The position numbers and the translations under genes are program-made. Shown here piece by piece: positions 53,066-62,265 of a DNA stretch of 64,000 nucleotides; positions within the stretch are counted from its first letter, which is position 1; each line of letters opens with the position of its first letter. Below the pieces are notes generated by a model. The model saw only the letters and a program-made list of their open reading frames with translations, was not told the DNA's origin and made no database searches. Source of the stretch: Bradyrhizobium sp. CCGB12 (lineage in GTDB: Bacteria; Pseudomonadota; Alphaproteobacteria; Rhizobiales; Xanthobacteraceae); the NCBI RefSeq assembly GCF_024199845.1, contig NZ_JANADO010000001.1:7874001-7938000 (forward strand). The letters are read 5' to 3'.

Positions 53066-54727
53066 ATGACGCGAATGAGAGCGAAAGTCTGTGGATGGCT
53101 CGTGGGTGCAATGACAGCCACGGGCGTGAGCGCCGCCTCCGCGGCGACGCTGGCGGAGGATGCGGACACCGTCTGCAAGGGGCTGGTTGGCGGCACTGAC
53201 GCCGTGAAGATTGATTCCGCGACCTTGCAGGCGCCGTCGCAGCTTGCCGTTGCGGAGCGCGGGCCGACGCCATCAGGGCGCGTCACGCCGGCCAATCCCG
53301 CGTTCTGCAAGGTGCTCGGACACATCGACGCCGCCGATCCCAAGGCGCCGCCGATCAAATTTCAGGTCAATCTCCCCGTCGAATGGAACGGCCGCTCGCT
53401 GCAATATGGCGGCGGCGGTTTCAACGGCGTGCTGATCACCGGCCTTGCGCTGCCGCCGGCCTATCCCTTCGACAAGCCGTCGCCGCTGGCGCGCGGCTTC
53501 GTGACCTATGGCACCGATTCCGGTCACGAGACCAAGCAGGGCGAACCGCCGCAGGTGTTCGCGCTCAACGACGAGGCGTTCGAGAACTTTGCTCATCGCG
53601 CCTACAAGAAGGTACGCGACGCCGCCGTCGCGCTGATGGAGCGCGCCTACGGCAAGAAGCCGGACAAGATGTACTTCATGGGCTCGTCCGAGGGCGGCCG
53701 TGAAGGTCTCACCATGGCGCAGCGCTATCCCGACGATTTCGACGGCATCTTCGCCCGCGTGCCCGTGATCAACTGGGTCGGCCTGCAGCATGCCGGTACG
53801 CGCTCGGGGCTCGTGACCATGGGCGAGGGCTGGATCAATCCGGCGCAGGTCAAGCTCGTGGGCGACGCGGTGCGCGCGGCATGCGACAAGGCCGACGGCT
53901 CCGATGATGCGCTGGTGCAGGATCCTGTGGCCTGCAAGGCGGCGTTCAAGGTCGAGACGCTGCGCTGCGCGGCGGGCCAGAGCGGCGATCGATGCCTCAC
54001 CGACGCGCAGATCAAGGCAATCAACACGCTGCACGGGACCTACAAATTCCCGTTCGCGCTCGCCAATGGTCTCGACGACTATCCGGGTTGGGGCATCTCC
54101 GGCGAGGACACGCCGGCGATCGGGCCGACCGGCGGCTGGGTTGCCTGGTGGCTCGGCACCGCGCCGCCGGCGCAGCCGCCCGCGCCCAACAACGGCATCG
54201 CCTGGATCTACGGCGCCGGCGGCATTCAATACGTGTTTGCGCGCGATCCAAAGCTCGACGTCACCACCTACAAGGTGGAGGAGCACAAGGCGCGGCTGCT
54301 CGAGGTCTCGAAGCTGATGGATTCGACCGATCCCGATCTCAGCCGCTTCCGCGGCCGTGGAGGCCGGCTGATCATGCTCGAGCACATGGCGGATTACGCG
54401 CAGAGCCCCTATGCCGGCATCCGTTATTTCGAGAGCGTCGAGCGCAAGCTCGGCAAGGCCGAGACCGCCGAGTTCGCACGGCTCTACACCGCGCCCGGTG
54501 TCGACCATGTCGGCTCCGGCGCGCCGGCCAATGTCGACATGCTGAGCGTGCTGGTCGACTGGGTCGAGAAGAGCAAGGCGCCCGGAGATCTCGAAGTCAC
54601 CGAGCAGAAGGTCGAGGCGCCCTCGTTCGCGACGCTGCGCGCGCTGCCGCTGTGCCGCTGGCCGGCCTGGCCGCACTACAAGGCGGGTGCGGTGACGGAG
54701 GCGTCGAGCTTTACCTGCGCACCGTGA
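53066..54727 (+). CDS. tannase/feruloyl-esterase family protein lacking the paired cysteines
   Basis: The 553 residues start with a signal peptide (AMTATGVSAASAA) and belong to the tannase family: the nucleophile GSSEGGREG (about S208), KYPDDFDG-type strand, a catalytic Asp region and His in GVDHVGSG (about H481). In the usual CS-D-HC motif a Cys precedes the Ser and another follows the His, joined by a disulfide; here both positions are non-Cys (Ser and Val), lost together. It would hydrolyse ferulic or gallic esters in the periplasm. GGGGGG precedes the ATG at 53066. Confidence 0.85.
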   Translation: MTRMRAKVCGWLVGAMTATGVSAASAATLAEDADTVCKGLVGGTDAVKIDSATLQAPSQLAVAERGPTPSGRVTPANPAFCKVLGHIDAADPKAPPIKFQVNLPVEWNGRSLQYGGGGFNGVLITGLALPPAYPFDKPSPLARGFVTYGTDSGHETKQGEPPQVFALNDEAFENFAHRAYKKVRDAAVALMERAYGKKPDKMYFMGSSEGGREGLTMAQRYPDDFDGIFARVPVINWVGLQHAGTRSGLVTMGEGWINPAQVKLVGDAVRAACDKADGSDDALVQDPVACKAAFKVETLRCAAGQSGDRCLTDAQIKAINTLHGTYKFPFALANGLDDYPGWGISGEDTPAIGPTGGWVAWWLGTAPPAQPPAPNNGIAWIYGAGGIQYVFARDPKLDVTTYKVEEHKARLLEVSKLMDSTDPDLSRFRGRGGRLIMLEHMADYAQSPYAGIRYFESVERKLGKAETAEFARLYTAPGVDHVGSGAPANVDMLSVLVDWVEKSKAPGDLEVTEQKVEAPSFATLRALPLCRWPAWPHYKAGAVTEASSFTCAP

Positions 54728-54734
54728 CCCTTTG

Positions 54735-54872
54735 CCTCTCCCCGCTTGCGGGGAGAGGCCGGATTGCATCGAAGATGCAATCCGGGTGAGGGGGTACAGG
54801 TCTTTCGATGCATCTCACCCGCGGAGAGAGGCCCCTCACCCCAGCCCTCTCCCCGTAAGAACGGGGAGAGGG
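54735..54872. terminator. three stacked perfect hairpins between convergent genes
   Basis: Stem 1 is 54735-54758 (11 bp, CCTCTCCCCGC arms), stem 2 is 54759-54785 (12 bp, CCGGATTGCATC arms), stem 3 is 54845-54872 (12 bp, CCCTCTCCCCGT arms). They fill the gap between the convergent tannase and EmrB genes and should stop transcription from both. Stems 1 and 3 are related in sequence, and this kind of CTCTCCCC hairpin recurs across Bradyrhizobium genomes. Confidence 0.65.
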
Positions 54873-54880
54873 AGAATAGC

Positions 54881-56500
54881 CTAATGCGCACCACCCCCGC
54901 CGCCCGCTGCCTTCACCCTTCGCGTCAGCAGCACCGCGATCGCTGCGAGCACCAACACCACGCCGATCACGGCAAAGGTGTCGGAATAGCCCATCACCAG
55001 CGCCTGGCGCTTGACTGTCTTGCCGAGCGCGATGATGGCTTGCTCGCGTGCGGCGTTGGGATCGGGCACGCCGTGGGCCATGAAGTAATCGGTCATCTGC
55101 GCAATGCGGGCGCGGACCTCCTCGCGGCCGAGCGTGACCGAATGGCCGATGATGTTGGAGTGGAATTGCTCGCGCTTGGTCACGATGGTTGCGAGCACCG
55201 CAGTGCCTATGGCACCGCCGAGGTTGCGCATCATGTTGGAGATGCCGGAGGCGGCCGGCGCATCCTGCGGCGCGACGCTGCCGAGGCTGAGCGCTGACAG
55301 CGGCGCCAGCGTCAGTGCCTGGCCGATCGCGCGCACAACGTTCGGGACGAAGAACTGGTCGCCGGAATAGTCGAGCGACATTTGGATGTTCATGAACGAG
55401 CTGGCGGCGAACAGCAGCAGGCCGATCGTCGCGATGTAGCGGGCATCGAACCGCTGCATCAGCTTCGGCACCAGCGGGATCAGCAGAAGCTGCGGCAGGC
55501 CGGTCCAGGCCAGCACATTGCCGATCTGCTCGGCGTTGTAGCCCTGCACCTGGCCGAGATAGGCGGGCAGCAGATAGACCGAGCCGAACAGTGCGAAGCC
55601 GAGAAAAACCGCGGCGATCGTGCCGACGCCGAAGTTCCACTGCGTCAGCAGTCGCAGGCGCAGCAGCGGCTTCTCGACTGTGAGCTCGTTATAGATGAAC
55701 AGCGACAGGCTGACGGCCGCGATAATGGCGAGCCGTACGATGAAGGGCGAGCCGAGCCAGTCGTCCTTGTTGCCCTCCTCGAGCACGGCCTGGAGCGAGG
55801 CAAGGCCCACCGCCATGGTTGCGATGCCGAACCAATCCCCTTCGCGCAGCAGCCCGAGGTTCATCGGGGCGCGCTCCAGGGTGAGGAACAGGATGGCCAC
55901 CATGATCGCCGTGGGCAGGACGTTGACGAAGAAGATGGTCTGCCAGCCGTAGTTCTCGGTGAGATAGCCGCCGATGGTCGGCCCGATCGCCGGCGCGACC
56001 GTCACGGCAAGCGAGAACATCGCAAGGCCGATCGGTTGCTGGCCCCTGGGCAGCTTGGTGAAGACCAGCGTGAAAGCCATCGGGATCAGCACGCCGCCGA
56101 AGAAGCCCTGGAAGCCACGCATCGCGATCATCGAGGGCAGATCATGCGTGAAGGCGCAGGCGACGGAAAATGCCGCAAACAGCGTCGCGAAGCTCAGCAT
56201 GATGTTGCGGAACGAAAATACGCGCGACAAATAGTCCGTCAGCGGGATCACGATGATCTCGCCGATCAGGTAGGAGGTCGAGATCCAGGATCCGTTGTCG
56301 GCGCCGGTGCCGATGCCGCCCTCGATGTTGAGCAGCGAGGCGTTGGTGATCTGGATGTTCAGGATGGCCATGAAGGCGCCGATCATCGCCGCAAACACGG
56401 CGATCCAGATCGTGGCGCTGGCGCGGTTGGGATCGGCTGCGGTGCGCTCAGGCGTCGCGGCCGATGTCGCGGACGTCGAAAGTGAGAGGCTGTTTGACAT
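54881..56500 (-). CDS. emrB: EmrB-type (DHA2) drug efflux transporter
   Basis: This 539-residue MFS protein has 14 hydrophobic segments and DHA2 marks such as MIGAFMAILNIQITNASL and TSYLIGEIIVIPLTDYLS, with GVLIPMAFTLVF and PTIGGYLTENYGWQTIFFVNVLP. It exports hydrophobic drugs or toxins with protons. The ATG at 56500 has GGAGGG upstream. Its first 53 bp overlap the end of emrA, which shows translational coupling and one operon. Confidence 0.92.
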   Translation of the reverse strand: MSNSLSLSTSATSAATPERTAADPNRASATIWIAVFAAMIGAFMAILNIQITNASLLNIEGGIGTGADNGSWISTSYLIGEIIVIPLTDYLSRVFSFRNIMLSFATLFAAFSVACAFTHDLPSMIAMRGFQGFFGGVLIPMAFTLVFTKLPRGQQPIGLAMFSLAVTVAPAIGPTIGGYLTENYGWQTIFFVNVLPTAIMVAILFLTLERAPMNLGLLREGDWFGIATMAVGLASLQAVLEEGNKDDWLGSPFIVRLAIIAAVSLSLFIYNELTVEKPLLRLRLLTQWNFGVGTIAAVFLGFALFGSVYLLPAYLGQVQGYNAEQIGNVLAWTGLPQLLLIPLVPKLMQRFDARYIATIGLLLFAASSFMNIQMSLDYSGDQFFVPNVVRAIGQALTLAPLSALSLGSVAPQDAPAASGISNMMRNLGGAIGTAVLATIVTKREQFHSNIIGHSVTLGREEVRARIAQMTDYFMAHGVPDPNAAREQAIIALGKTVKRQALVMGYSDTFAVIGVVLVLAAIAVLLTRRVKAAGGGGGAH

Positions 56501-57704
56501 GGCACGACCCTCCGTAAACCAGCTTTGCCCTTGAAGTTGCTCGGGGCGTCGTTGCCGCATGCGCGGCCGGCGCTGAACGGGTTGCGATCGTCGGGATCAC
56601 GGACATGCCGGGCCGCAGCGCGATCGCGGGCGCGGTCTCGGCGTCCAGCGCGATCTTCACGGGGATGCGCTGCACGATCTTGGTAAAGTTGCCGGTGGCA
56701 TTGTCCGGAGGCAGCAGGGCGAACTCCTGGCCGCTGGCCGGCGCGATGGAATCGACGTGGCCGTGCACGATTTGGCCCGGGAAGGTGTCAACCTCGAGCT
56801 CGACCTCTTGCCCGGCGCGCACATGGGTGAGCTGCGTCTCCTTGAAATTGGCGACGACATAGGCGCCATCGGTCGGCACGATCGACATCAGCTGCGTGCC
56901 CGCCTGCACGTACTGGCCGATGCGCAGCGTGCGGTTGCCGACCACGCCGTCGATCGGCGAGACGATCGTGGTGTAGCCGAGATTGAGCTCGGCCTGACGC
57001 TGGAGCGCGGCCGCGCGCGCGGCGGCGGCTTTGGCTTGCAATATCTCGGCCTTCAGCAGTTCGACCTGCTTCAGGGCGGAGGCGAGATTGGCGGTGTCGC
57101 GCTGGATCGCCGCGTCCGCACCGGCGTCGCGCGCCTGCGCCTGTTGTGCGTTCTGGACGCTGCCATAGCCGGTCTTGGCGAGGTCGGTGTAGCGCTTGTT
57201 CTCCTGCTGGGCGAAGACCTTCGCGGCATTGTCGACATCGATGGTCGCTCTCGCCGCGGCGATCACGGCTTCCTGAACGTCGAGCTGTGCTTCCTTGCTC
57301 GTCACCGTCGCGTTCGCGGCGGCGACATCAGCTCTGGTCTGGTCCAGCGCGACGCGGAAGTCGCGATCGTCGATCCTGGCGAGGATCTGGCCGGCCTTCA
57401 CATGCTCGTTATCGCCGACCAGGACCCGGTCGAGGTAGCCGCTGACCTTTGGCGCGATGGTGGTGTTGTCGGCCTTCACATAGGCGTCATCGGTGGAGAC
57501 GAGGAAGCGGCCCACGGTCCAGTAGTCGTAGCCGTACCAGCTCGCACCGGCTAGCGCGGCGGCCGCGACGCCTACCAGCAGCAGCTTGCGGAAGTTGAGC
57601 TTTTTGGTGCGGGCCAGAGCCGGCGGGGCGGGCAGAGCGCCCTCCAACGCATGGGAAGGAACCGCGATGGCTTCGGTCTTGGACGGGTCGGTGTGCACGG
57701 TCAT
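56448..57704 (-). CDS. emrA: EmrA-type membrane fusion protein
   Basis: The 418 residues hold a cytoplasmic N-terminus, one membrane helix (LLLVGVAAAALAGASWYGY), the adaptor motif STDDAYVKADNTTIAPKVSG, a long Ala/Gln-rich coiled-coil hairpin (about 120-235), and a beta-barrel. It connects EmrB to an outer-membrane TolC-like channel, which is not in the window. The C-terminal 17 residues lie in the overlap with emrB and may not be needed. It is divergent from a TetR regulator over a dyad. Confidence 0.92.
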   Translation of the reverse strand: MTVHTDPSKTEAIAVPSHALEGALPAPPALARTKKLNFRKLLLVGVAAAALAGASWYGYDYWTVGRFLVSTDDAYVKADNTTIAPKVSGYLDRVLVGDNEHVKAGQILARIDDRDFRVALDQTRADVAAANATVTSKEAQLDVQEAVIAAARATIDVDNAAKVFAQQENKRYTDLAKTGYGSVQNAQQAQARDAGADAAIQRDTANLASALKQVELLKAEILQAKAAAARAAALQRQAELNLGYTTIVSPIDGVVGNRTLRIGQYVQAGTQLMSIVPTDGAYVVANFKETQLTHVRAGQEVELEVDTFPGQIVHGHVDSIAPASGQEFALLPPDNATGNFTKIVQRIPVKIALDAETAPAIALRPGMSVIPTIATRSAPAAHAATTPRATSRAKLVYGGSCHVKQPLTFDVRDIGRDA

Positions 57705-57728
57705 GGCCGGCTCCCTGAATTAGGAAAC

Positions 57729-57768
57729 TTGACGATTTCCAAAATGAGATTAGCTTTGGAATTGTCAA
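57729..57768. promoter_or_regulatory. candidate TetR operator between emrA and its regulator
   Basis: TTGACGATTTCCAAA (57729-57743) and TTTGGAATTGTCAA (57755-57768) are near-perfect inverted arms around an 11-bp spacer. It lies 25 bp from the emrA start and 26 bp from the tetR start, where a repressor would block both. Binding is inferred. Confidence 0.55.
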
Positions 57769-57794
57769 TGGAATGACAGGCATCATTTAAAGAC

Positions 57795-58454
57795 ATGGCT
57801 CAGGCAAAACCATCAGGTGAAACCCGTCCGCGCGGCCGGCCACCGGTCCGCAGCGACGAGGAGACGAAGAGACTAGTCTTCGACGCCGCGCGCCACGCCT
57901 TCGCAGTCGAGGGTTATGCCGCGACCAGCACGGAAGCGCTGGCGCGCAGCGCCGGAATCTCGACCAAGACGCTGTATCGTCTGTTTCCGGGCAAAGCGGC
58001 GCTGTTCGAGGCAATGTGCGTCGACAGGCTCGAACGGTTGCTCTCTGCCGTCGATCTTCAGGCAAGCGGCGATGTCGATATCGAGACGGGCCTCCGTGCC
58101 GCGCTGCTCGCCTGTGCCGAGCTCGCGCTCGATCCGGAGGTCGTGGCGTTGCAGCGCATGGTGCTCCAGGAATCGGCCGCGTTCCCCTATCTTGCTGCAA
58201 ACTTCTACAAGAACGGCATCTCGCGCACCGCCACCACGCTCGCGCGCTGGCTCCGCGTCCAGGTGAAGAAGAGCCTTATCGCAATCGAGGACGCGGACGA
58301 GGCCGCCGGCATGCTGATCGGCATGGTCGCGTCGGCGCCGCAGCGGGCCGCGATCTATGGCGGAATGCCGCTGCCGTCGGGCAAGCAGATCGAGCGCCGC
58401 GTGCATACCTGCGCGGCCCTGTTCCTGCACGGCTGCCGCGTAGCACGGGAGTAG
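57795..58454 (+). CDS. TetR/AcrR-family repressor of the EmrAB pump
   Basis: The 219-residue protein has the TetR HTH (FDAARHAFAVEGYAATSTEALARSAGISTKTLYRLFPGKAALFEAM) and an all-helical ligand-binding C-terminus. It is divergent from emrA with the inverted repeat between, so local autorepression and pump repression are likely. The inducer is presumably a pump substrate. Confidence 0.93.
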   Translation: MAQAKPSGETRPRGRPPVRSDEETKRLVFDAARHAFAVEGYAATSTEALARSAGISTKTLYRLFPGKAALFEAMCVDRLERLLSAVDLQASGDVDIETGLRAALLACAELALDPEVVALQRMVLQESAAFPYLAANFYKNGISRTATTLARWLRVQVKKSLIAIEDADEAAGMLIGMVASAPQRAAIYGGMPLPSGKQIERRVHTCAALFLHGCRVARE

Positions 58455-58489
58455 CGGCCTTGTTGACAATGTTCCTCGCCCCAACTAAA

Positions 58490-58507
58490 TACTTCGCATG
58501 CGAAATA
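58490..58507. promoter_or_regulatory. palindrome covering the MarR start codon
   Basis: The 12-bp perfect palindrome TTCGCATGCGAA (58493-58504) extends to 18 bp with one mismatched pair (58490-58507). The ATG of the MarR gene is at 58498, inside it. MarR autoregulation by occlusion of initiation is a plausible reading. Confidence 0.6.
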
Positions 58508-58947
58508 ACGACGCCGCAGCGCGGCACCACCGGCTGGTCTATCTGCTGAGCGTTGCGCAGCGCCGGTTGCAGCGCTGGATGGCGGCCCGGCCCGAGAGCG
58601 AGGTGACGCCGGCGCAGGCCGGGCTATTGTTCATCCTCGGCCGAAAGGACGGCGTGCTGATGGGCGAGGCGGGCGCGGCGCTCGATCTGGGCCCGGCCGG
58701 CATTTCCGGCCTCGTCGACCGCACCGCAGCCGCAAAACTGATCGAGCGGCGGGCCGACCGTGACGACGGACGCGTCTGGCGGATCTGGCTGACGTCGAAG
58801 GGACGCACCGCGCTGGCGCAGGCGAAAGCCAATGCTGCGGACGTCAACGCGGCGCTGACGGAAGGTTTCACCAGTGCGGAGATCGACATCGTCGCGCGCT
58901 GGCTGATGAGCATACAGGACAAGTTTCCAAGAGGAGCAGACGAATGA
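58498..58947 (+). CDS. MarR-family transcriptional regulator
   Basis: The 149 residues have the MarR winged helix: PAQAGLLFILGRKDGVLMGEAGAALDLGPAGISGLVDRTAAAKLIERRADRDDGRVWRIWL, with the DRDDGR wing. Its stop overlaps the enoyl-CoA hydratase ATG (ATGA), so translation is coupled and it probably controls that enzyme in an operon with itself. There is no Shine-Dalgarno, and the ATG lies within a palindrome, suggesting a leaderless transcript. Confidence 0.9.
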   Translation: MRNNDAAARHHRLVYLLSVAQRRLQRWMAARPESEVTPAQAGLLFILGRKDGVLMGEAGAALDLGPAGISGLVDRTAAAKLIERRADRDDGRVWRIWLTSKGRTALAQAKANAADVNAALTEGFTSAEIDIVARWLMSIQDKFPRGADE

Positions 58948-59714
58948 CCGAGCACGTCCGGATCGAGAGCAACGGCGGAATTCTCACGCTGACACTGGCG
59001 CGCCCCGACAAGAAGAACGCGCTCACGGATGCGATGTACGGCAAGCTCGCCGACGCAATCGAATCCGCCGAGTTCGATCCGTCGACCCGCGTGATCCTGA
59101 TCCGAGGCGAGGGCGACATGTTCACCGCCGGTAACGACGTCGGCGAATTCGCCGCCGTCGCCGCGGGCAAGTCGGAGGGCAGCCGCAACGTCGTGCGCTT
59201 CATCCAGTCGCTGGCGCGCTGCACCCGGCCGCTGGTCGCGGCCGTGCAGGGCCGCGCCGTCGGCGTCGGCACCACGATGCTGCTGCATTGCGATCTCGTC
59301 GTGCTCGCCGACGACGCGCAACTGTCGACGCCCTTCGTCAGCCTCGCGCTGGTACCGGAAGCCGCCTCCAGCCTGTTGATGCCGGCGCGTATCGGTTACG
59401 CCCGCGCCTACGAGATGTTCGCGCTCGGCGAGACCGTGCCGGCGCAGGCCGCGCTGCAATGGGGCCTTGCCAACCGCGTCGTGTCGCTCGACAAGCTCGA
59501 CGCCGAGGCGCTCGCGCTCGCCCAGCGTCTCGCCCGCCAGCCAGCCGGGGCGCTCACGGCCACCAAGAAGCTGATGCGCAATGGCGAGGCGCTGGTTCAG
59601 CAGATGCAGGCCGAAGGCGAGCAGTTCGCGCAGCGCCTGCGCACCGCCGAGGCGCGCGAGGCGTTCACCGCCTTTGCCGAGCGTCGGCCGCCGGATTTCA
59701 CCAAGGTCGCGTGA
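58944..59714 (+). CDS. enoyl-CoA hydratase/isomerase family protein
   Basis: The 256-residue crotonase-fold protein has the oxyanion GEGDMFTAGNDVGEF, AAVQGRAVGVGTTMLLHCDLVVLADDAQLSTPFVSLALVPE, and the final helix. In crotonases two Glu residues catalyse hydration; here the first position is Gly/Val-like and the second is LVPEA, so isomerase or other activity is possible. GAGGAG lies before the ATG. It is coupled to the MarR gene. Confidence 0.88.
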   Translation: MTEHVRIESNGGILTLTLARPDKKNALTDAMYGKLADAIESAEFDPSTRVILIRGEGDMFTAGNDVGEFAAVAAGKSEGSRNVVRFIQSLARCTRPLVAAVQGRAVGVGTTMLLHCDLVVLADDAQLSTPFVSLALVPEAASSLLMPARIGYARAYEMFALGETVPAQAALQWGLANRVVSLDKLDAEALALAQRLARQPAGALTATKKLMRNGEALVQQMQAEGEQFAQRLRTAEAREAFTAFAERRPPDFTKVA

Positions 59715-59755
59715 GGAGACGCGGCCGCCCGCAGCGCCGCGGGCACAACCGCAGG

Positions 59756-59781
59756 TGTTTGATTAAAGTTTTAACCAAACA
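59756..59781. promoter_or_regulatory. 26-bp imperfect palindrome before the chemoreceptor
   Basis: TGTTTG (59756-59761) and CAAACA (59776-59781) enclose TTAAA/TTTAA; 11 of 13 pairs match. It could be an AT-rich terminator of the hydratase or an operator of the chemoreceptor, whose start is 55 bp downstream. No T tract favours an operator. Confidence 0.35.
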
Positions 59782-59835
59782 TTGGCATGTGGCGAGGCAA
59801 GGTGGCCACCTTGTGACGAGTAGGCCTTCCGACCC

Positions 59836-61917
59836 ATGTCCATTTTTAAGAAATCGGTAAGCACGCTTCTCCTGGCCTTGATGGCCCTGTTGGCGGTGGG
59901 GGCGTTGACCAGCACGGCGATCCAGATGTTCGGGGCCTTCGGCCGCTACAGCGACAGTCTGGAGACCGAACGGCTCGCGAATGCCGACAAGGCGATCTTC
60001 CAGGGCGTGCTCGCGCTGCGCAACAATCGCGGCGATGCCCAGAGCGCGCTGCTCGGCGAGGACGATCCGCGCGCCAAGCTCGGCGTCGCCGAGAAGGCAG
60101 AGCAGGCCGGCTTTGACGCCATCATCGCAGCACTCGCCACCGTCGAATTCGCCCGGCGCGACGAGCTCGCAAGCACGCTGAAGCAGCGCTGGAGCGAGGC
60201 CGCGCCGAAGTTCCAGCTGTTCTACGACGAAGCCAAGCACCCGCGTGCCGAACGCAAGATGGAGCGCACTGCGCCCTGGTACGATGCCGTCACCAAGGTG
60301 ATCGAAAGCGCCAATCTCGCGTCCACCGCGGTGTCGAACCGTGCCTGGATGAACGATCCCTTCATCGCCCGCATGATTCAGACCCGCCGCCTCGCCTGGC
60401 AGGTGCGCGACCGCTACGGCATCCAGTGCTCGACCCTGCGCCCGAACGTCAACAGCTCCAAGCCGCTCGACGAGGCCCAGAAGCAGACCGTGGCCGGCTG
60501 GAACGGCATCGTCACCGCCGGCTGGACCGGCATGGAGGAGTTGCTGGCTGCGCCTGATGTGACGGCAGACCTCGTCAACACGGCCAAGGAGGCGCGCGCC
60601 AAGACCGACGGCGTCCTCAAGCAGATCGGCGATCTCACCAAGAACTTCGACGGCAGCGGCCGTCCGGCGATGCCCGCCTCGGAATGGAACGCACTGTGCC
60701 AGTCGCCGTTCGCGTCCATCGTCGCCGTCGCGAACAAGGCCCTCGACCAGTCGATCGCGCGCGCGGAGACGGTTCAGGAGAAAGCCCTCACCAATCTCAT
60801 CGTGCAGTCGCTCGCGTTCCTGCTCGCGCTGGCCGTGACCCTGGCCGGTGTGTTCGTGGTGCGCAATCGCCTCATGCGCCCGGTGCGTGCCATTCTCGAC
60901 GCCATCGCCCGCATCGGCGCGCGCGACTATGCGACGCCGGTTCCGCAATCGCGCCATCCCGACGAGTTCGGCACCATGGCCGCCGCGCTCGAAAGCCTGC
61001 GCGAGAGCGCGGCGACCGCGGAACGGCTGGGCCAGGAGCGCGAATCGCAGCAGGCGCTTCAGCTCGCCCGCTCCGGCACCGTCGATGCCGCCTGCCGCAG
61101 CTTCGACGATGCCGTGCAGGCCGTCATTCACAGCGTGGCGACCTCGACGAGGGAGCTCGATGCCACCGCGACCGACGTGCGCTCGCTGGTTTCGGAATCG
61201 AGCAGCCAGACCGCGGCGGTGTCCTCCGCGGCCGAGCAGGCCACCAACAATCTCGAGACCATTGCGGCGGCGACCGAGGAGCTCTCCGCATCCGTCGGCG
61301 AGATCTCCGCGCAGGTGCAGTCGAGCGCGCGCGAGGCCCGCGAGGCCGTAGCGCAGGCCGAGCAGACCAACGCGACTGTGGAGATCCTTGACCAGACCGC
61401 AAGTCGGATCGGCGAGGTCGTCAAGATGATCAACGCCATCGCCGGCCAGACCAACCTCTTGGCATTGAACGCCACGATCGAGGCCGCACGCGCGGGCGAG
61501 GCCGGCCGCGGCTTTGCCGTGGTCGCCGGCGAGGTCAAGAGTCTCGCGGCACAGACGGCGACGGCGACGGAAGAGATCTCGCGCCAGGTCGCGGAAATCC
61601 AGGGTGCCACCGGCCAGGCCGTTACCGCCATCCGCGCGATCGGTGGCGCCATCAGCGGCATCGACGAGAAGATGACCGCGATTGCCGCCGCCGTCGAGGA
61701 GCAGCGCGCGGCCACCACCGAGATCTCGCGCAACTTCCAGCAGGCCGCGCAGGGCACCCGCGAGGTCACCGACACCATCGGCAGCGTCGCCAGGCTCAAC
61801 CAGGAGACCGGCAACGCCGGTACGGTGCTGTCGGACTCCGTCAAGAAGATGTCGACCGACGCCGATCGTCTCCGCGTCGCGGTCGAGGGCTTCTTGGGAG
61901 CGGTGAAGACCGCTTAG
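59836..61917 (+). CDS. methyl-accepting chemotaxis protein
   Basis: The 693-residue chemoreceptor has an N-terminal membrane helix ([17 protein letters not shown]), a helical periplasmic sensor (about 35-320), a second helix ([22 protein letters not shown]), HAMP ([23 protein letters not shown]), and a cytoplasmic coiled coil with the signalling tip [36 protein letters not shown]. It relays ligand binding to CheA/CheW. No CheB/R pentapeptide is seen at the C-terminus. The ligand is unknown. Confidence 0.93.
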   Translation: MSIFKKSVSTLLLALMALLAVGALTSTAIQMFGAFGRYSDSLETERLANADKAIFQGVLALRNNRGDAQSALLGEDDPRAKLGVAEKAEQAGFDAIIAALATVEFARRDELASTLKQRWSEAAPKFQLFYDEAKHPRAERKMERTAPWYDAVTKVIESANLASTAVSNRAWMNDPFIARMIQTRRLAWQVRDRYGIQCSTLRPNVNSSKPLDEAQKQTVAGWNGIVTAGWTGMEELLAAPDVTADLVNTAKEARAKTDGVLKQIGDLTKNFDGSGRPAMPASEWNALCQSPFASIVAVANKALDQSIARAETVQEKALTNLIVQSLAFLLALAVTLAGVFVVRNRLMRPVRAILDAIARIGARDYATPVPQSRHPDEFGTMAAALESLRESAATAERLGQERESQQALQLARSGTVDAACRSFDDAVQAVIHSVATSTRELDATATDVRSLVSESSSQTAAVSSAAEQATNNLETIAAATEELSASVGEISAQVQSSAREAREAVAQAEQTNATVEILDQTASRIGEVVKMINAIAGQTNLLALNATIEAARAGEAGRGFAVVAGEVKSLAAQTATATEEISRQVAEIQGATGQAVTAIRAIGGAISGIDEKMTAIAAAVEEQRAATTEISRNFQQAAQGTREVTDTIGSVARLNQETGNAGTVLSDSVKKMSTDADRLRVAVEGFLGAVKTA

Positions 61918-61924
61918 TCTCCAA

Positions 61925-62132
61925 GGGTCATCGCATATGGCAGCTGAGAAGTTGCCGGACGAGCTTGGCCTGCATGGTTCGAGACGCCCGCTTTGGCGGG
62001 CTCCTCACCATGAGGGTCCTCTATTTTGCCACGAAACGAGACCTCATCCTGAGGGCCCGCCGCAGGCAGGCGTCTCGAAGGATGGCCGCAGGCGAGCTTC
62101 GCGCCACGTCTTTGCTTCATATGCGATAGCCC
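61925..62132. repeat. 208-bp composite inverted repeat
   Basis: Outer arms GGGTCATCGCATATG (61925-61939) and CATATGCGATAGCCC (62118-62132) pair at 13 of 15 positions. Inner arms of about 40 bp (61978-62018 with 62040-62085) share the TTCGAGACGCC...GCGGGC stretch, a repeat familiar between Bradyrhizobium genes. With 62133-62265, which shows no gene, it fills the gap after the chemoreceptor. Confidence 0.6.
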
Positions 62133-62265
62133 CGCGTCGTCTCCCTCAGTTCTTCATCCCACGTCGCGCGGGCATTGCCGCCGGTCCGTGCGGCGGGTAC
62201 ATCTGTGGCGCCTCGCTCCGCGAGCGCCGAGACAGACGTAAGATGCATCAGGGATGGAGAGTTCG

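Noticed and set aside
53273..54769. 498-codon minus-strand ORF opposite the tannase gene
   Set aside because: The same codon-bias shadow effect; the plus-strand frame has a signal peptide, catalytic motifs and ribosome binding site.
59763..59775. CtrA site (TTAA-N7-TTAAC) before the chemoreceptor
   Set aside because: The spacer is 4 bases rather than 7, so it does not fit the consensus.
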